Source of the DNA: Aliivibrio_A kagoshimensis
GTDB taxonomy: Bacteria > Pseudomonadota > Gammaproteobacteria > Enterobacterales > Vibrionaceae
Direction of reading: 5' to 3'
Assembly (NCBI RefSeq): GCF_050337105.1
Contig: NZ_JAKJSQ010000013.1
Location: forward strand, 1-64,000
Length of the DNA: 64,000 bases
The position numbers and the translations under genes were made by a program. This document shows, piece by piece, positions 7,347-16,354 of this stretch. Each line of letters starts with the position of its first letter. Within the stretch, counting starts at the first letter, position 1. The notes beneath the pieces are model-generated. The model saw nothing but the letters and a program-made list of their open reading frames with translations, searched no databases and was not told where the DNA came from.

Positions 7347-7923
7347 ATATCTGTTGCAACAACGCACTCTTCTCCTCCTCTCGTATTAACGACCAGTGGC
7401 AACCAAGAATCGCTCCTGCAAATTTCCACAATAGTGTGATATCAATATCCTCTTGATAAGTTTTTTTCACTTTTTTAAATACTCCTACCGCCCCTAAATC
7501 TTCAAACATCGAGACATCCTTTACCCCCGATTTTTTTAACATCCTCTCTAACCGCAACTGCATATTGGGAAGATCACGTAATCGCTTTAAAGAGTGTCGA
7601 CAGGCTCGTTCCTCAAAAGAGGTATCAATACCGTTAGTGATTAGCTGCTTAAAAAGAGCCTGATCTTGTTCGTAGAGGGCGCTGATATCAAAATAGTTAA
7701 TGGTAGCAACGGATCGCTTTTTGACATGCTGAAAAGGTTTGCAGTGATATCGCTTCAATACTTCGCAATTCTTCCCACCCCCTTTCACATAAATAATCCC
7801 TTCAAAAATGAGCGCAAACATCGCGTGACCATGAAACAAACCTATACCACCAAACATCGACCGTTTGGTATAAGAGGTCATCTTCTCAATGCATATACAA
7901 TATTTACAGTGTCTTCCTTTCAC
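7345..7923 (-). CDS. tfoX: TfoX/Sxy-family competence regulator
   Basis: About 192 residues with the two halves of the family: RSMFGGIGLF near the N-terminus (TfoX_N) and RLRDLPNMQLRLERMLKKSGV in the C-terminal half (TfoX_C), ending in LLWKFAGAILGCHWSLI. TfoX activates, with CRP, the genes of chitin-induced natural transformation. GTG at 7923 is chosen because AAGGAG lies six bases before it; a GTG at 7953 and an ATG at 7929 are in-frame alternatives without good ribosome sites. The N-terminus is unusual in having three cysteines within five residues (CKYCIC). In V. cholerae the tfoX message is activated by the small RNA TfoR at its ribosome site. The paralogue TfoY is possible, but no c-di-GMP riboswitch precedes this gene. 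Confidence 0.8.
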   Translation of the reverse strand: MKGRHCKYCICIEKMTSYTKRSMFGGIGLFHGHAMFALIFEGIIYVKGGGKNCEVLKRYHCKPFQHVKKRSVATINYFDISALYEQDQALFKQLITNGIDTSFEERACRHSLKRLRDLPNMQLRLERMLKKSGVKDVSMFEDLGAVGVFKKVKKTYQEDIDITLLWKFAGAILGCHWSLIREEEKSALLQQI

Positions 7924-8236
7924 GTCCATCTCCTTTTGAATAGAACCAATCACATATTCAAAAAGATAGTTGTAGAAATCGCTTAGAAAGACTATCTAGT
8001 TAAAAAACACAAGCACTAAAATTCATAAATAACCTGATTTGGCTCTCAATTTTATAACCTTATTCATTGTTGTGAACACCGTACTGTCGAGATAAATCAC
8101 AACAAGATTGTTCGGCGATTATGCTAGGTCAATGAATGACAAACTTATCAAAATCAATAGGCAATAATAATAAATAATGTTTTGATCTCTCTAATGATTC
8201 GGTAGAATATAGCAACGGCATTTAGGCAAAGACATT
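7924..8236. promoter_or_regulatory. Divergent promoter region of tfoX and the HDOD gene
   Basis: 313 non-coding, AT-rich bases. TTGTGAAC at ~8073 and ATCACAAC at ~8096 resemble CRP half-sites but are not correctly spaced for one operator. No open frame with a ribosome site and no GEMM (c-di-GMP) riboswitch consensus was seen. Confidence 0.5.
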
Positions 8237-9163
8237 ATGAATCATCTATCTTTTTATTGGCTACAACCCGACAAAGAGAAACAGATTGACGCACTCAAAT
8301 CTGATTTCTGTAAGTTAGTCGAACAATCTATTTTATCGAACAACATTGTTCTGCCTCCCATTCCAGATGTTGTTATTAAAATTCAACAATTGAGTTCCAA
8401 TGAGAGTGCAACCATCAAAGAGGTGGCCGAGACGTTACTCGCTGATCCTGGCTTAACTGCCAATGTGATTCGTGTCTCTAATTCTGCCGTTTTTAATCGC
8501 AGTAACATCACTTGCAACTCTGCCGTTACTGCGGTTTCACGTTTAGGGATCTATCGTGTAAGAGATTTAGTGACCGCCCAAGCGATTGAGGAGTTAAAAA
8601 ACTCAACCAACCTCAATGCGGAATGTAACCAACTACTGAAAAAAAGTGCCTTATCGTCTCGTGATTTTGCCGCGGTGATGACCCTCGTCTGTCAAAGCAT
8701 GATTAAGCACAAAGAGCTGGACGATACCTTTACTCTAGAGCCTGAAAAAGCCCTACTCACCGGTTTATTGGCTGATATTGGCATTTTCTGTTTGATCAGT
8801 GAGTATTACGAATATCAGAACGCAGGGAACTACCTAAGCTTTGATATCGCGACCCAGATATTCAATTCACGCTGCTCATACGTGAGTAAAATTGTGTTAT
8901 CACTATGGGGATTTGATCAAGACTTCATTGATGTTGCGACCAATAAGACAACCAACTCCAACCAGAGTGAATCCGTCAGTTACTTAGACATTGCTCGCAT
9001 GGCTAACCATCTATTAATGTTCAGAAGTGATGATAGCTCTATTGATGAACATGATGTAGAGATCACCGCATTGGGCGCGGAAGCACTCTATGAATTGAGT
9101 AACCTATCTGATGCCGACTTCCGAAGCCGTATAAAAGAGGTCATTAAACAAAGCGGTTTGTAG
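8237..9163 (+). CDS. HDOD-domain signalling protein
   Basis: 308 residues. The HDOD domain covers about residues 35-230: LPPIPDVVIKIQQLSSNE, then LLADPGLTANVIRVSNSAVFN, are the family hallmarks (conserved P-x-x-P and the DPGL-T-x-x-I-R-x-x-N-S-A block). HDOD proteins resemble HD phosphohydrolases but lack the metal site; they act in signal transduction, often in chemotaxis, motility or c-di-GMP control. No second catalytic domain is attached. ATG 8237 follows AGGCAAAGAC. It is divergent from tfoX. Confidence 0.85.
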   Translation: MNHLSFYWLQPDKEKQIDALKSDFCKLVEQSILSNNIVLPPIPDVVIKIQQLSSNESATIKEVAETLLADPGLTANVIRVSNSAVFNRSNITCNSAVTAVSRLGIYRVRDLVTAQAIEELKNSTNLNAECNQLLKKSALSSRDFAAVMTLVCQSMIKHKELDDTFTLEPEKALLTGLLADIGIFCLISEYYEYQNAGNYLSFDIATQIFNSRCSYVSKIVLSLWGFDQDFIDVATNKTTNSNQSESVSYLDIARMANHLLMFRSDDSSIDEHDVEITALGAEALYELSNLSDADFRSRIKEVIKQSGL

Positions 9164-9255
9164 AGATTCTGTCAATCATTCCACTTTCACTATTGTCAGT
9201 AAGAATAAGTGTGATAATCTCTTGTTTTTTGAACCGCTGATAGAGGAAGTCAGAG

Positions 9256-10152
9256 TTGTCAGGGATGCTATACATTTTTTTACCATTGATACTTGGCTAT
9301 TTGATCCCAGTATCAAATGATGACACGCTTAATAAAATCAATACTAATACCAATCGATTGATATTAGTGATCCTTTCGCTAATGGGCCTAAGTCTAGCAG
9401 GATTAGACAACCTCAATCAGAATCTCAGCCAGATAATTAAATACACACTGGTCTTTTTCGTCTCGATTGGTTTATTTAATCTCGCCATTTTACCACTGAT
9501 CGACCGATTTTTACCTATCAAGTCTGAAAACAAAAAGAACAAAGTCCCTCTGACAACAATGGCACTAGAGTCAGTCAAACTGATTGTTGTGGTCGCCTTA
9601 GGTCTTGTGGTTGGATTACTCATCAATATCGATCTCTCGTGGGTCGATACCGCCAGTGAAATGATTCTTCTATTACTTCTTTTTTTGATTGGTATTCAAT
9701 TGAGAAACAGTGGATTAACCTTGAAGCAAATTTTAGTCAACAAGCAAGGGTTAAGCATCGCTGCTGTGGTTATTGTGAGCTCATTAATGGGAGGAGTGAT
9801 TGCTGCACTCATTCTGGATATCCCAATTAATTATGGACTGGCGATGGCTTCTGGTTTTGGCTGGTACTCACTAGCCGGCATTTTAATGGGTGATGCACTA
9901 GGGCCTGTGTATGGTGGTGCTTCTTTTATGCTTGAATTGCTTAGAGAATTAGTGGCATTAATGTTGATTCCAGTGCTGATCCAACGTTACCCTTCCACTG
10001 CGATAGGTTATGCCGGTGCCACTGCAATGGATTTTACCCTCCCCATTATTCAAAATACCGGTGGGATAAAATGTGTCCCTATTGCTATTGTTAGCGGATT
10101 TATTCTCAGCTTACTGGTACCGATATTAATGTTATTTTTTGTCTCTTTATAA
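9256..10152 (+). CDS. lysO: LysO-family lysine exporter (DUF340/YbjE)
   Basis: 298 residues, about eight or nine membrane helices. The opening LPLILGYLIP and the region around 205-235 (ASGFGWYSLAGILMGDALGP, then GGASFMLELLRE) are characteristic of LysO, which exports L-lysine and confers resistance to its analogues. The TTG at 9256 is chosen because GAGGAAG sits about six bases upstream; ATG 9265 is an in-frame alternative. No lysine riboswitch is visible in the 92-base gap before it. Confidence 0.8.
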   Translation: MSGMLYIFLPLILGYLIPVSNDDTLNKINTNTNRLILVILSLMGLSLAGLDNLNQNLSQIIKYTLVFFVSIGLFNLAILPLIDRFLPIKSENKKNKVPLTTMALESVKLIVVVALGLVVGLLINIDLSWVDTASEMILLLLLFLIGIQLRNSGLTLKQILVNKQGLSIAAVVIVSSLMGGVIAALILDIPINYGLAMASGFGWYSLAGILMGDALGPVYGGASFMLELLRELVALMLIPVLIQRYPSTAIGYAGATAMDFTLPIIQNTGGIKCVPIAIVSGFILSLLVPILMLFFVSL

Positions 10153-10171
10153 AAGATTTAACAAGAACTGT

Positions 10172-10198
10172 CAGAGATCGCAACTTATTCGATCTCTG
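10172..10198 (+). terminator. Stem-loop terminator after lysO
   Basis: Perfect nine-base stem CAGAGATCG / CGATCTCTG with a 9-base loop, followed by CTTTCTATT. Confidence 0.7.
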
Positions 10199-10271
10199 CT
10201 TTCTATTACAGCCTCATAAGCATAAAATCCTGTCCTCAAGAAGACTTTCGTTTAACCAGTAAGGAATACCA

Positions 10272-10784
10272 ATGAAATACGTTGTAGCCCTATGTTCACT
10301 GCTTCTTCTCTCGACAACAGCATCTGCTGCTGACACTCAGTGTAATAGCAAAAAGTACCACGCCTATGTGGACGCCTCTCTTAGCTGGTATAACTCACTC
10401 ATTGAGCTCACCGTCAAAAAAGATCCATCGTTAGCCGAAGTGGGGACATGGTTTTTAGAAGGTCGTAAGCATCACTTCGAACTGAACAGAGTCGCTGTCG
10501 ATTTCTACCTGGTGAACGATACGAGCCATGTCTCTTTAGAAAAACCAGTCGAGTCTTGGCTTCAGCTGGAACAGAAAGAGATCAAAGTATTAGCGGAAAG
10601 AGATGATGAGCTTGGCAAGATAGCTAAAATCACCTTTACCGATCGTCAAAGCAACCCGCATCAGCAAAACTATGAACTGCGCTCTGCGTTTGCAGATCTG
10701 CTTAGCGATCCAAAAGCGATTGAAGCTCCTCTTAATAGCTATAACGATAAAATGAGTGCAATCTCAGAAGTGACTTGCCCTTAA
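10272..10784 (+). CDS. Periplasmic protein of unknown function
   Basis: 170 residues with a clear signal peptide, MKYVVALCSLLLLSTTASAA (cleavage after ASA). The mature protein, about 150 residues, has two cysteines (near its start, DTQCNS, and at its end, EVTCP) that could form a disulfide, and is otherwise polar and helical. AAGGAA lies seven bases before the ATG. I do not recognise a domain. It stands alone between lysO and the aspartate decarboxylase gene. Confidence 0.7.
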   Translation: MKYVVALCSLLLLSTTASAADTQCNSKKYHAYVDASLSWYNSLIELTVKKDPSLAEVGTWFLEGRKHHFELNRVAVDFYLVNDTSHVSLEKPVESWLQLEQKEIKVLAERDDELGKIAKITFTDRQSNPHQQNYELRSAFADLLSDPKAIEAPLNSYNDKMSAISEVTCP

Positions 10785-11004
10785 CCGTTCACGACTGGCT
10801 AATTAACACCGTTGTTTGGGTAAAGAATTCAAAATGTCACTGTTTGATATTTACCCAAGCAAGTTTATTTCATGCAATTAGTACAAGACATTCCCTACTA
10901 TTTCGACTAAATTGTGCTCTCTTACCGCAAAATAACAACAAAAAAGGTAAGTACCACTATGCATAATGAACCCTGTTTTACACTAAGATAAGCATTAAAA
11001 GACC

Positions 11005-12648
11005 ATGGTATCGGATAATAAACCTGCTAACGCCAGTTTCGAAAGTTTACTGCGTATTTTCACAGTTCCTGAGGCCCCTAACTCAACACTTGGGCAGATC
11101 GAGCAACGACTATCTCAAAATCTAAATCAATTCCTTCGTGAGCACATTGTGGCCGAAGAGAAGCCCTTAGTAGAAATTGAGAAGGACTTTTCCGATCCTA
11201 GCATGCCGGAAATGCCAACCTATGTGTCGGAGCATACGCAACACCTTTTAGAAACGTTAGTCGGCCAATCCGTTCATACCTCGGCACCCAGTTTTATTGG
11301 TCATATGACCTCTGCTCTACCCTACTTTTTAATGCCACTATCCAAGATCATGATTGCCCTGAATCAAAACTTGGTTAAAGTCGAGACGTCTAAAGCCTTT
11401 ACCCCTTTAGAAAGACAAGTGTTAGGTATGCTTCATCAGCTTATCTTTGGCCAACAAGAGGGCTTTTATTCTCAATGGATGCACAGCGCCAATCACTCTC
11501 TTGGAGCTTTTTGCTCCGGTGGCACCATTGCTAATATTACCGCGCTGTGGGTTGCTCGAAATAACCTATTAAAAGCCGATGGCGATTTTCAAGGGGTTGC
11601 CAAAGAAGGCCTATTTAAAGCACTCAAGCATTATCAGTGTGAAGGGTTAGCCATTTTAACCTCTGAGCGCGGTCACTACTCTTTGAAAAAAGCCGCCGAC
11701 GTATTAGGCCTTGGTGCTGATGCCGTCGTTTCTGTGAAAACCGATGATAACAACCGAATCTGTCTTGATGATTTAGCCCTTAAGATTGAACAGCTAAAAC
11801 AACAGAACATTAAACCCCTCGCCATTATTGGTGTTGCGGGTACCACAGAGACAGGCTCAATAGATAACCTTGACCAATTAGCCGATATTGCTCAGCAGCA
11901 GCGGTGTCACTTCCATGTGGATGCAGCTTGGGGCGGTGCAACGCTAATGTCGAATACCCATCGCTCTCTGCTTAAAGGGGTTGAACGTGCAGACTCTGTA
12001 ACGATCGATGCTCATAAGCAGCTCTATCTGCCAATGGGTGCAGGGATGGTCCTGTTTAAAGATCCCACAGCAATGGCCTCTGTGAAACATCATGCTGAGT
12101 ATATTTTACGAAAAGGGTCGAAAGATTTAGGCCGTCATACGCTTGAAGGCTCACGTGGTGGCATGGCGATGTTACTCTACTCCTGTTTTCATATTATCAG
12201 TCGTCCTGGTTACGAACTGTTGATTGATAAAAGCCTTGAGAAAGCCCGTTTCTTTGCCTCATTGATTAATGCACAAAATGATTTTGAGCTGATCACAGAG
12301 CCTGAACTATGTATATTAACTTACCGTTATGTTCCTGAATTGGTTAAGCAAGCACTCGACATTGCGACATCAGAACAGACCGATACCCTCCACTCATTAT
12401 TGAATGATTTGACCAAATTCATACAAAAGCGCCAACGTGAATCAGGTAAGTCTTTTGTATCAAGGACTCGTTTGACACCGCAGAAATATGATAAGCGTCA
12501 TACCGTCGTCTTTAGAGTGGTTCTTGCTAATCCATTAACCACTAATGAAATTCTGCGACGAGTTCTCGCTGAAGAGCGTGAGATTGCCGCAACCAGTACC
12601 ATATGCCTTCCCCAGTTGATTACCCTATCAAAAGAGATATTAAGCTAA
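11005..12648 (+). CDS. panP: PLP-dependent aspartate 1-decarboxylase PanP
   Basis: 547 residues, a group II PLP-dependent decarboxylase. Seen: the substrate region AFCSGGTIANITALWVARN, a conserved IIGVAGTTETGSIDNL, the PLP-contacting HVDAAWGG and the Schiff-base lysine Lys338 in TIDAHKQLYLPMGAGM. In Vibrio this lineage makes beta-alanine from aspartate for pantothenate/CoA synthesis, replacing the pyruvoyl enzyme PanD. It was often annotated as glutamate decarboxylase, which is the main alternative. Length matches the family. It is followed by a stem-loop and then hexR on the same strand, 320 bases apart. Confidence 0.85.
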   Translation: MVSDNKPANASFESLLRIFTVPEAPNSTLGQIEQRLSQNLNQFLREHIVAEEKPLVEIEKDFSDPSMPEMPTYVSEHTQHLLETLVGQSVHTSAPSFIGHMTSALPYFLMPLSKIMIALNQNLVKVETSKAFTPLERQVLGMLHQLIFGQQEGFYSQWMHSANHSLGAFCSGGTIANITALWVARNNLLKADGDFQGVAKEGLFKALKHYQCEGLAILTSERGHYSLKKAADVLGLGADAVVSVKTDDNNRICLDDLALKIEQLKQQNIKPLAIIGVAGTTETGSIDNLDQLADIAQQQRCHFHVDAAWGGATLMSNTHRSLLKGVERADSVTIDAHKQLYLPMGAGMVLFKDPTAMASVKHHAEYILRKGSKDLGRHTLEGSRGGMAMLLYSCFHIISRPGYELLIDKSLEKARFFASLINAQNDFELITEPELCILTYRYVPELVKQALDIATSEQTDTLHSLLNDLTKFIQKRQRESGKSFVSRTRLTPQKYDKRHTVVFRVVLANPLTTNEILRRVLAEEREIAATSTICLPQLITLSKEILS

Positions 12649-12968
12649 TTAATACGGGTTCATATTGAAAGCTGAACCCTTTCAGCTTTCAATTTAATAC
12701 ATCAATTATGTAAATTTATTCCTTTATTACATCATAAAAAGAAATTTAATTACTTTAAAGTCATAAAAATCGNTCGTTTTTTTGCNTAAAACTTACAAAA
12801 CTGAAAGTCATAAGTAGATCTTTGTCATAAACCCAATAGAAAGCTGTCCATAATCGTATCTATTAATAGGGGCGATGTGCTGTTAAGTAGTATAATTCAC
12901 TATAACAATTGACTACATAAACAATAATAAACAGTCACTCTCTAAACCTATGAATTAAGACAGGAATA
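12649..12968 (+). promoter_or_regulatory. Intergenic region before hexR
   Basis: 320 non-coding bases. It holds the stem-loop at 12667-12690, two ambiguous bases (12773, 12786) and a TATAAT hexamer at 12891-12896 as a -10 candidate for hexR. No 15-base HexR palindrome was found here, so autoregulation is not supported by the sequence. Confidence 0.5.
12667..12690 (+). terminator. Stem-loop after panP
   Basis: Perfect ten-base stem GAAAGCTGAA / TTCAGCTTTC, loop CCCT, followed by an AT-rich tail but no true T-run. Confidence 0.65.
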
Positions 12969-13817
12969 ATGAACACATTAGAGAAAATTCAAAAAAGTTT
13001 AGACAACTTTAGTAAGTCTGAACGAAAAGTTGCTGAAGTCATTTTAACTTCCCCGCAAACCGCAATACATTCAAGCATTGCGACATTGGCTAAATTGGCT
13101 GATGTGAGTGAGCCCACTGTAAACCGTTTTTGTCGTCGTCTTGACACAAAAGGCTTTCCAGATTTTAAGCTTCACTTAGCACAAAGCTTGGCCAACGGTA
13201 CACCATATGTAAATCGCAATGTTGAAGAGAGCGATGGCCCTGATGCTTACACGCATAAGATTTTTGAATCGACAATGGCCTGTTTAGATGTTGCTAAAAA
13301 TAGCATCGACCCTATGCAGATCAATCGCGCAGTAGACCTACTCACCCAAGCGAAAAAAATCTCATTTTTTGGTTTAGGCGCTTCGGCTTCTGTTGCTCAT
13401 GATGCACAGAATAAATTCTTCCGATTTAATATCCCAATCATCTGCTTCGATGATGTGGTTATGCAGCGTATGAGCTGTATGAACTGTACCGAAAATGATG
13501 TGGTAGTGGTGATTTCACATACCGGAAGAACCAAAAGCTTAGTGGACGTTGCCCTACTCGCTCGAGAAAATGGTGCTACCGTGATTGCGGTAACCGCCAG
13601 TGGTTCACCACTAGAAAAAGCCTCTTCTTTAGCGATAAGCCTTGATGTTCCAGAAGATACTGATGTCTACATGCCAATGGCAAGCCGTGTGGTACAGATG
13701 ACGGTTATTGATGTATTAGCGACAGGGTTTACTCTGCGCCGAGGCGTTGGCTTCAGAGACAATCTGAAACGTGTCAAAGAAGCACTGAAAGATTCTCGAT
13801 ACGACAAGTCAAACTAA
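12969..13817 (+). CDS. hexR: HexR, RpiR-family transcriptional regulator
   Basis: 282 residues. N-terminal helix-turn-helix (~1-75, with TLAKLADVSEPTVNRFCRRL) and a C-terminal SIS sugar-phosphate-binding domain (~125-255, with FFGLGASASVAHDAQ and VVISHTGRTKSLVDVA). Length and both blocks match HexR, which in gammaproteobacteria represses central carbon genes (zwf, edd, gapA, pykA) and is released by 2-keto-3-deoxy-6-phosphogluconate. CAGGAATA precedes the ATG. A HexR-like operator at 28840 lies upstream of a GAPDH gene in this same window. Confidence 0.88.
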   Translation: MNTLEKIQKSLDNFSKSERKVAEVILTSPQTAIHSSIATLAKLADVSEPTVNRFCRRLDTKGFPDFKLHLAQSLANGTPYVNRNVEESDGPDAYTHKIFESTMACLDVAKNSIDPMQINRAVDLLTQAKKISFFGLGASASVAHDAQNKFFRFNIPIICFDDVVMQRMSCMNCTENDVVVVISHTGRTKSLVDVALLARENGATVIAVTASGSPLEKASSLAISLDVPEDTDVYMPMASRVVQMTVIDVLATGFTLRRGVGFRDNLKRVKEALKDSRYDKSN

Positions 13818-13831
13818 TCATAAAACGATAT

Positions 13832-13866
13832 AAGCGTTCATAAAACGTTGAGTTTAATGAACGCTT
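13832..13866. terminator. Terminator stem-loop after hexR
   Basis: AAGCGTTCAT pairs with ATGAACGCTT around a 15-base loop; the right flank is GCTCTTACTC, so termination strength is uncertain. It lies between hexR and the convergent acetyltransferase gene. Confidence 0.55.
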
Positions 13867-13878
13867 GCTCTTACTCAC

Positions 13879-14337
13879 CTACAACATTGAATTATCGAGT
13901 AACAGTGCTACTTTGGGAATACCATGCGATGGCGTCCACTGTTTACACTCAACGAATCCATGCTTTTTATATAAATTGATTGCAGGGATATTTGCTGCTG
14001 CCGTTTCTACTATCGCTTGCGAAAAGTTCATTTTATCCACAACAAAATGGATCAATTTGCCGGCAATACCTTTTCTAAAATGCGCAGGATCCACCGTTAA
14101 ACTGTGTATGTCTAATTGCTTATCTTCAATCTCAACCTCTATCACTGCAGCTAGAACATCATTTTCATAAAAGCCGTAGAACTGTGTGCTGACCTGTTCA
14201 ATATCATTTGAACGTCTTGATAATGGTGGGAAGTCTACCACTCCGATAAGATCCGCTTCCATTTGATATGAGCGCTGAAAGAGTGTAAATATGGTTTTCG
14301 CCACCTCTTTATTAGAATGGTTCATCTTTTTTATCAT
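13879..14337 (-). CDS. GNAT-family N-acetyltransferase
   Basis: 152 residues. The acetyl-CoA-binding signature is VDPAHFRKGIAGKLI (about residues 90-104), followed by IVETAAANIPAINLYKKHGF (~115-135), both standard GNAT blocks. Substrate unknown. ATG at 14337, or the fifth residue's ATG at 14325, are both possible starts. It reads in the same direction as the LysE-like gene 17 bases upstream, so the two may share a transcript. Confidence 0.85.
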   Translation of the reverse strand: MIKKMNHSNKEVAKTIFTLFQRSYQMEADLIGVVDFPPLSRRSNDIEQVSTQFYGFYENDVLAAVIEVEIEDKQLDIHSLTVDPAHFRKGIAGKLIHFVVDKMNFSQAIVETAAANIPAINLYKKHGFVECKQWTPSHGIPKVALLLDNSML

Positions 14338-14354
14338 GCTGCTATTGCTGCCTT

Positions 14355-14972
14355 TTAATCACGGGAGGTAAACGCCAACTTCAAACCTAACGCGGCAAAA
14401 CTACCGGCAAAAACACGCTGAATGATGATGCTTATTTTTTCCGAGTGAATAATATAGTGACGAACGCTGGTTGCGAGTAAACCGTAGACCACAAACACAA
14501 CAAAGGTCATCAACATAAAAATGGTCCCTAATAACATCATATGATAGGTGGACTGCTGAGCCTGTAATGGGATAAATTGCGGTAAAAATGCAAGAAAGAA
14601 AATGGTTAATTTCGGATTCAAGATATTAATCAAAAACCCCTTGAACGCCACGGCGGCTAACCCCTGCTTCTCTTGGTTTTCATTTAACGTTAATGCACCG
14701 CTTGAACGCAGCATAGACCAAGATAAAAACAGTAAATAAGCAACACCAATATACTTAACCACTTGAAACGCCATGGCACTGGTATGCATGATAATCGCCA
14801 AACCCATAATACTGGCTAATAGAGAAGGTACGATTCCAAGGGTACACCCAAAAGCGGCAGACACACTGGCTCTTTTCCCCATAAATAACCCTGTCGCAAT
14901 CGTGTAAAGCACTCCTGTACCGGGTATCAATACAACCACTAAAGAGGTCATTAAAAACTCAATACTGACCAT
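14355..14972 (-). CDS. LysE/RhtB-family amino-acid exporter
   Basis: 205 residues with six predicted membrane helices. The N-terminal MTSLVVVLIPGTGVLYTIATG carries the family's PGP-like turn (here PGTG), followed by AAFGCTLGIVPSLLAS; the mid-region FLINILNPKLTIFFLAFLPQF is the second LysE signature. Exporters of this family secrete homoserine, threonine, lysine or related metabolites; substrate cannot be assigned. AAGGA precedes the ATG by eight bases. Confidence 0.85.
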   Translation of the reverse strand: MVSIEFLMTSLVVVLIPGTGVLYTIATGLFMGKRASVSAAFGCTLGIVPSLLASIMGLAIIMHTSAMAFQVVKYIGVAYLLFLSWSMLRSSGALTLNENQEKQGLAAVAFKGFLINILNPKLTIFFLAFLPQFIPLQAQQSTYHMMLLGTIFMLMTFVVFVVYGLLATSVRHYIIHSEKISIIIQRVFAGSFAALGLKLAFTSRD

Positions 14973-15087
14973 TAAACATTCCTTTGCTTATAATAACTCA
15001 CGACATGTCACATATCGCATACAATGCACACCTTAGCGCGTTAAAAATAGAACCACAACCACATGATTGTTCAACGACTCATGTTAT

Positions 15088-15525
15088 CTAGTTCAGCATG
15101 ACCGCGGTGTAGCAAAACTTAGCTACCATTATCCACAAGATCATACTGGACACAAAATAGGCGAAAAATCGAGCCGTCACGTTTTCAGAAAAGCAGTGTA
15201 AAAGGCTATGAATCCCCCTCATCACCACAAAGGCCCATGCAAGATAAATAAGAAACATATCGATGGCGTTGATTGAGAGAGATAGCGCACAGAGGGCATA
15301 AAAAAGGATTGGCATTTCAAATAAGTTTTTCAAGTTATTCGAAGGTTTGTTAACGGCGGTGGGCAGCACCGAATGGTACTGCTCCGGAGTTTCTAGCTTT
15401 CTGGTTGGAATGTTATTCGCGATGACATAATTCAGACGCAAAAAATACATATAACACCACACGATAAACGTCAGTGCCATTAACGCAATAACAGGTTGAA
15501 ATATAAGAGTAGACATAAGCTTCAT
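15088..15525 (-). CDS. MAPEG-family membrane protein
   Basis: 145 residues, four predicted membrane helices. NLFEMPILFYALCAL (~66-80) and a downstream arginine in FVVMRGIHSLLHCF (~98-111) fit the MAPEG signature (E-x-x-P-L-F-Y and R-x-x-H-S). Human relatives are membrane glutathione transferases and eicosanoid enzymes; the bacterial members' role is largely unknown. ATG at 15525 with AGGG upstream; ATG four codons later is an alternative. Confidence 0.8.
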   Translation of the reverse strand: MKLMSTLIFQPVIALMALTFIVWCYMYFLRLNYVIANNIPTRKLETPEQYHSVLPTAVNKPSNNLKNLFEMPILFYALCALSLSINAIDMFLIYLAWAFVVMRGIHSLLHCFSENVTARFFAYFVSSMILWIMVAKFCYTAVMLN

Positions 15526-15586
15526 ACTACCCTAACCGATTGTGACTTCAACTGTTGAATATCAATCCGGCTCGGGGAAGGCTCAA

Positions 15587-16060
15587 TTAGCCTATGCCTA
15601 ATACCTTCCTACCTATCTGTTCAAATCTCGTTTTCATGGTCTCAAAATAGGCAGAGTCGAAGTAAAATAAGTAGGTGTCACTATTTTGAATAAAACGATC
15701 TTTTGAACAGTGATTGATAAGCCGAGGATCAAATTGCTCAATATGCGATTGAATATTCGCTCTCTCTTCATCAGACTTCCTGCTAACGTCTCGACAATCG
15801 AAAGGTAATACTAAGGCATAGGGGGCTTCTGGGTAGAGCACCTCATATCGAGTGAGTAACTCGTTTATTGAGCTTTCTCGTACCAGCTCATCCTCGGTCT
15901 TATGCAAAATGGCAAACTGAAGAAATAACTCGCAGGCATGAAACATTTGGTAAGCAATGGCTTGTTGATACATATTCCACTGATTTTTTGATTCCGTCGC
16001 TACGATGCCGATATCTAAGTAAGCTAAACTCATGGATAAGTATTGTTCGTACTGGCGCAT
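15587..16060 (-). CDS. Unknown protein, possibly HEPN-like helical fold
   Basis: 157 residues from ATG 16060, chosen because AGAGGAAA lies immediately upstream; an in-frame GTG at 16084 is weaker. Predominantly helical, with AYQMFHACELFLQFAIL (~36-52) resembling the first helices of HEPN-type proteins, but the catalytic R-x4-6-H motif of HEPN RNases is not evident. No signal peptide or membrane helices. It is the second gene of a unit with the 59-residue protein 58 bases upstream; the pair sits downstream of a TTATAA repeat tract. Function unknown. Confidence 0.65.
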   Translation of the reverse strand: MRQYEQYLSMSLAYLDIGIVATESKNQWNMYQQAIAYQMFHACELFLQFAILHKTEDELVRESSINELLTRYEVLYPEAPYALVLPFDCRDVSRKSDEERANIQSHIEQFDPRLINHCSKDRFIQNSDTYLFYFDSAYFETMKTRFEQIGRKVLGIG

Positions 16061-16118
16061 TTTTCCTCTATCTATTCTCTTCACTCATTACATACATCCC
16101 TTCAATTGATTCGCACTC

Positions 16119-16298
16119 CTATGCACTCACTTCCAGCTCTCTTATCTCTTCAATCACTCGTTTGGCCTCTTTAATCATTTTATACATGCTGTTTTCATCA
16201 ATAATATGTTCTTGGCCATTTACCACGATGCACACCTTAAAGTCGACACCCGTTAAATTTACAGATTTACTCAGCTCTCTTTCGATTTGATATAACAT
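16119..16298 (-). CDS. Small protein of unknown function (59 residues)
   Basis: ATG 16298 to TAG 16119. The sequence begins MLYQIERELSKSVNLTG and ends in a charged amphipathic helix (MIKEAKRVIEEIRELEVSA). The middle KVCIVVNGQEHIIDE looks like a beta-hairpin, so the composition is that of a real small alpha/beta protein rather than a random frame. No strong Shine-Dalgarno: the region before the ATG is TTTTAAA. It reads into the unknown helical gene and may be co-transcribed with it. No family recognised. Confidence 0.6.
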   Translation of the reverse strand: MLYQIERELSKSVNLTGVDFKVCIVVNGQEHIIDENSMYKMIKEAKRVIEEIRELEVSA

Positions 16299-16330
16299 TT
16301 TAAAAACCCATTAACAGTGCATCATATTAA

Positions 16331-16354
16331 TTATAATTATAATTATAATTATAA
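16331..16354. repeat. Hexanucleotide tandem repeat (TTATAA)4
   Basis: Four perfect TTATAA units, preceded by a partial copy. The unit resembles a -10 hexamer and the tract lies 33-56 bases upstream of the 59-residue gene's start, i.e. in its probable promoter. Confidence 0.9.

Noticed and set aside
8070..8105. Possible CRP site upstream of tfoX
   Set aside because: The TGTGA and TCACA half-sites are too far apart for one operator and each lacks a proper partner.
7924..8236. Possible c-di-GMP (GEMM) riboswitch before the TfoX-family gene, as found for tfoY
   Set aside because: No GEMM conserved segments were seen on the reverse strand.
9164..9255. Possible lysine riboswitch before lysO
   Set aside because: The gap is only 92 bases, too short for a lysine riboswitch, and no pattern is seen.
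12690..12745. TGTAA...TTACA pair before hexR as an autoregulatory HexR site
   Set aside because: The half-sites are spaced by 13 bases instead of 5; does not fit the 15-base HexR operator.
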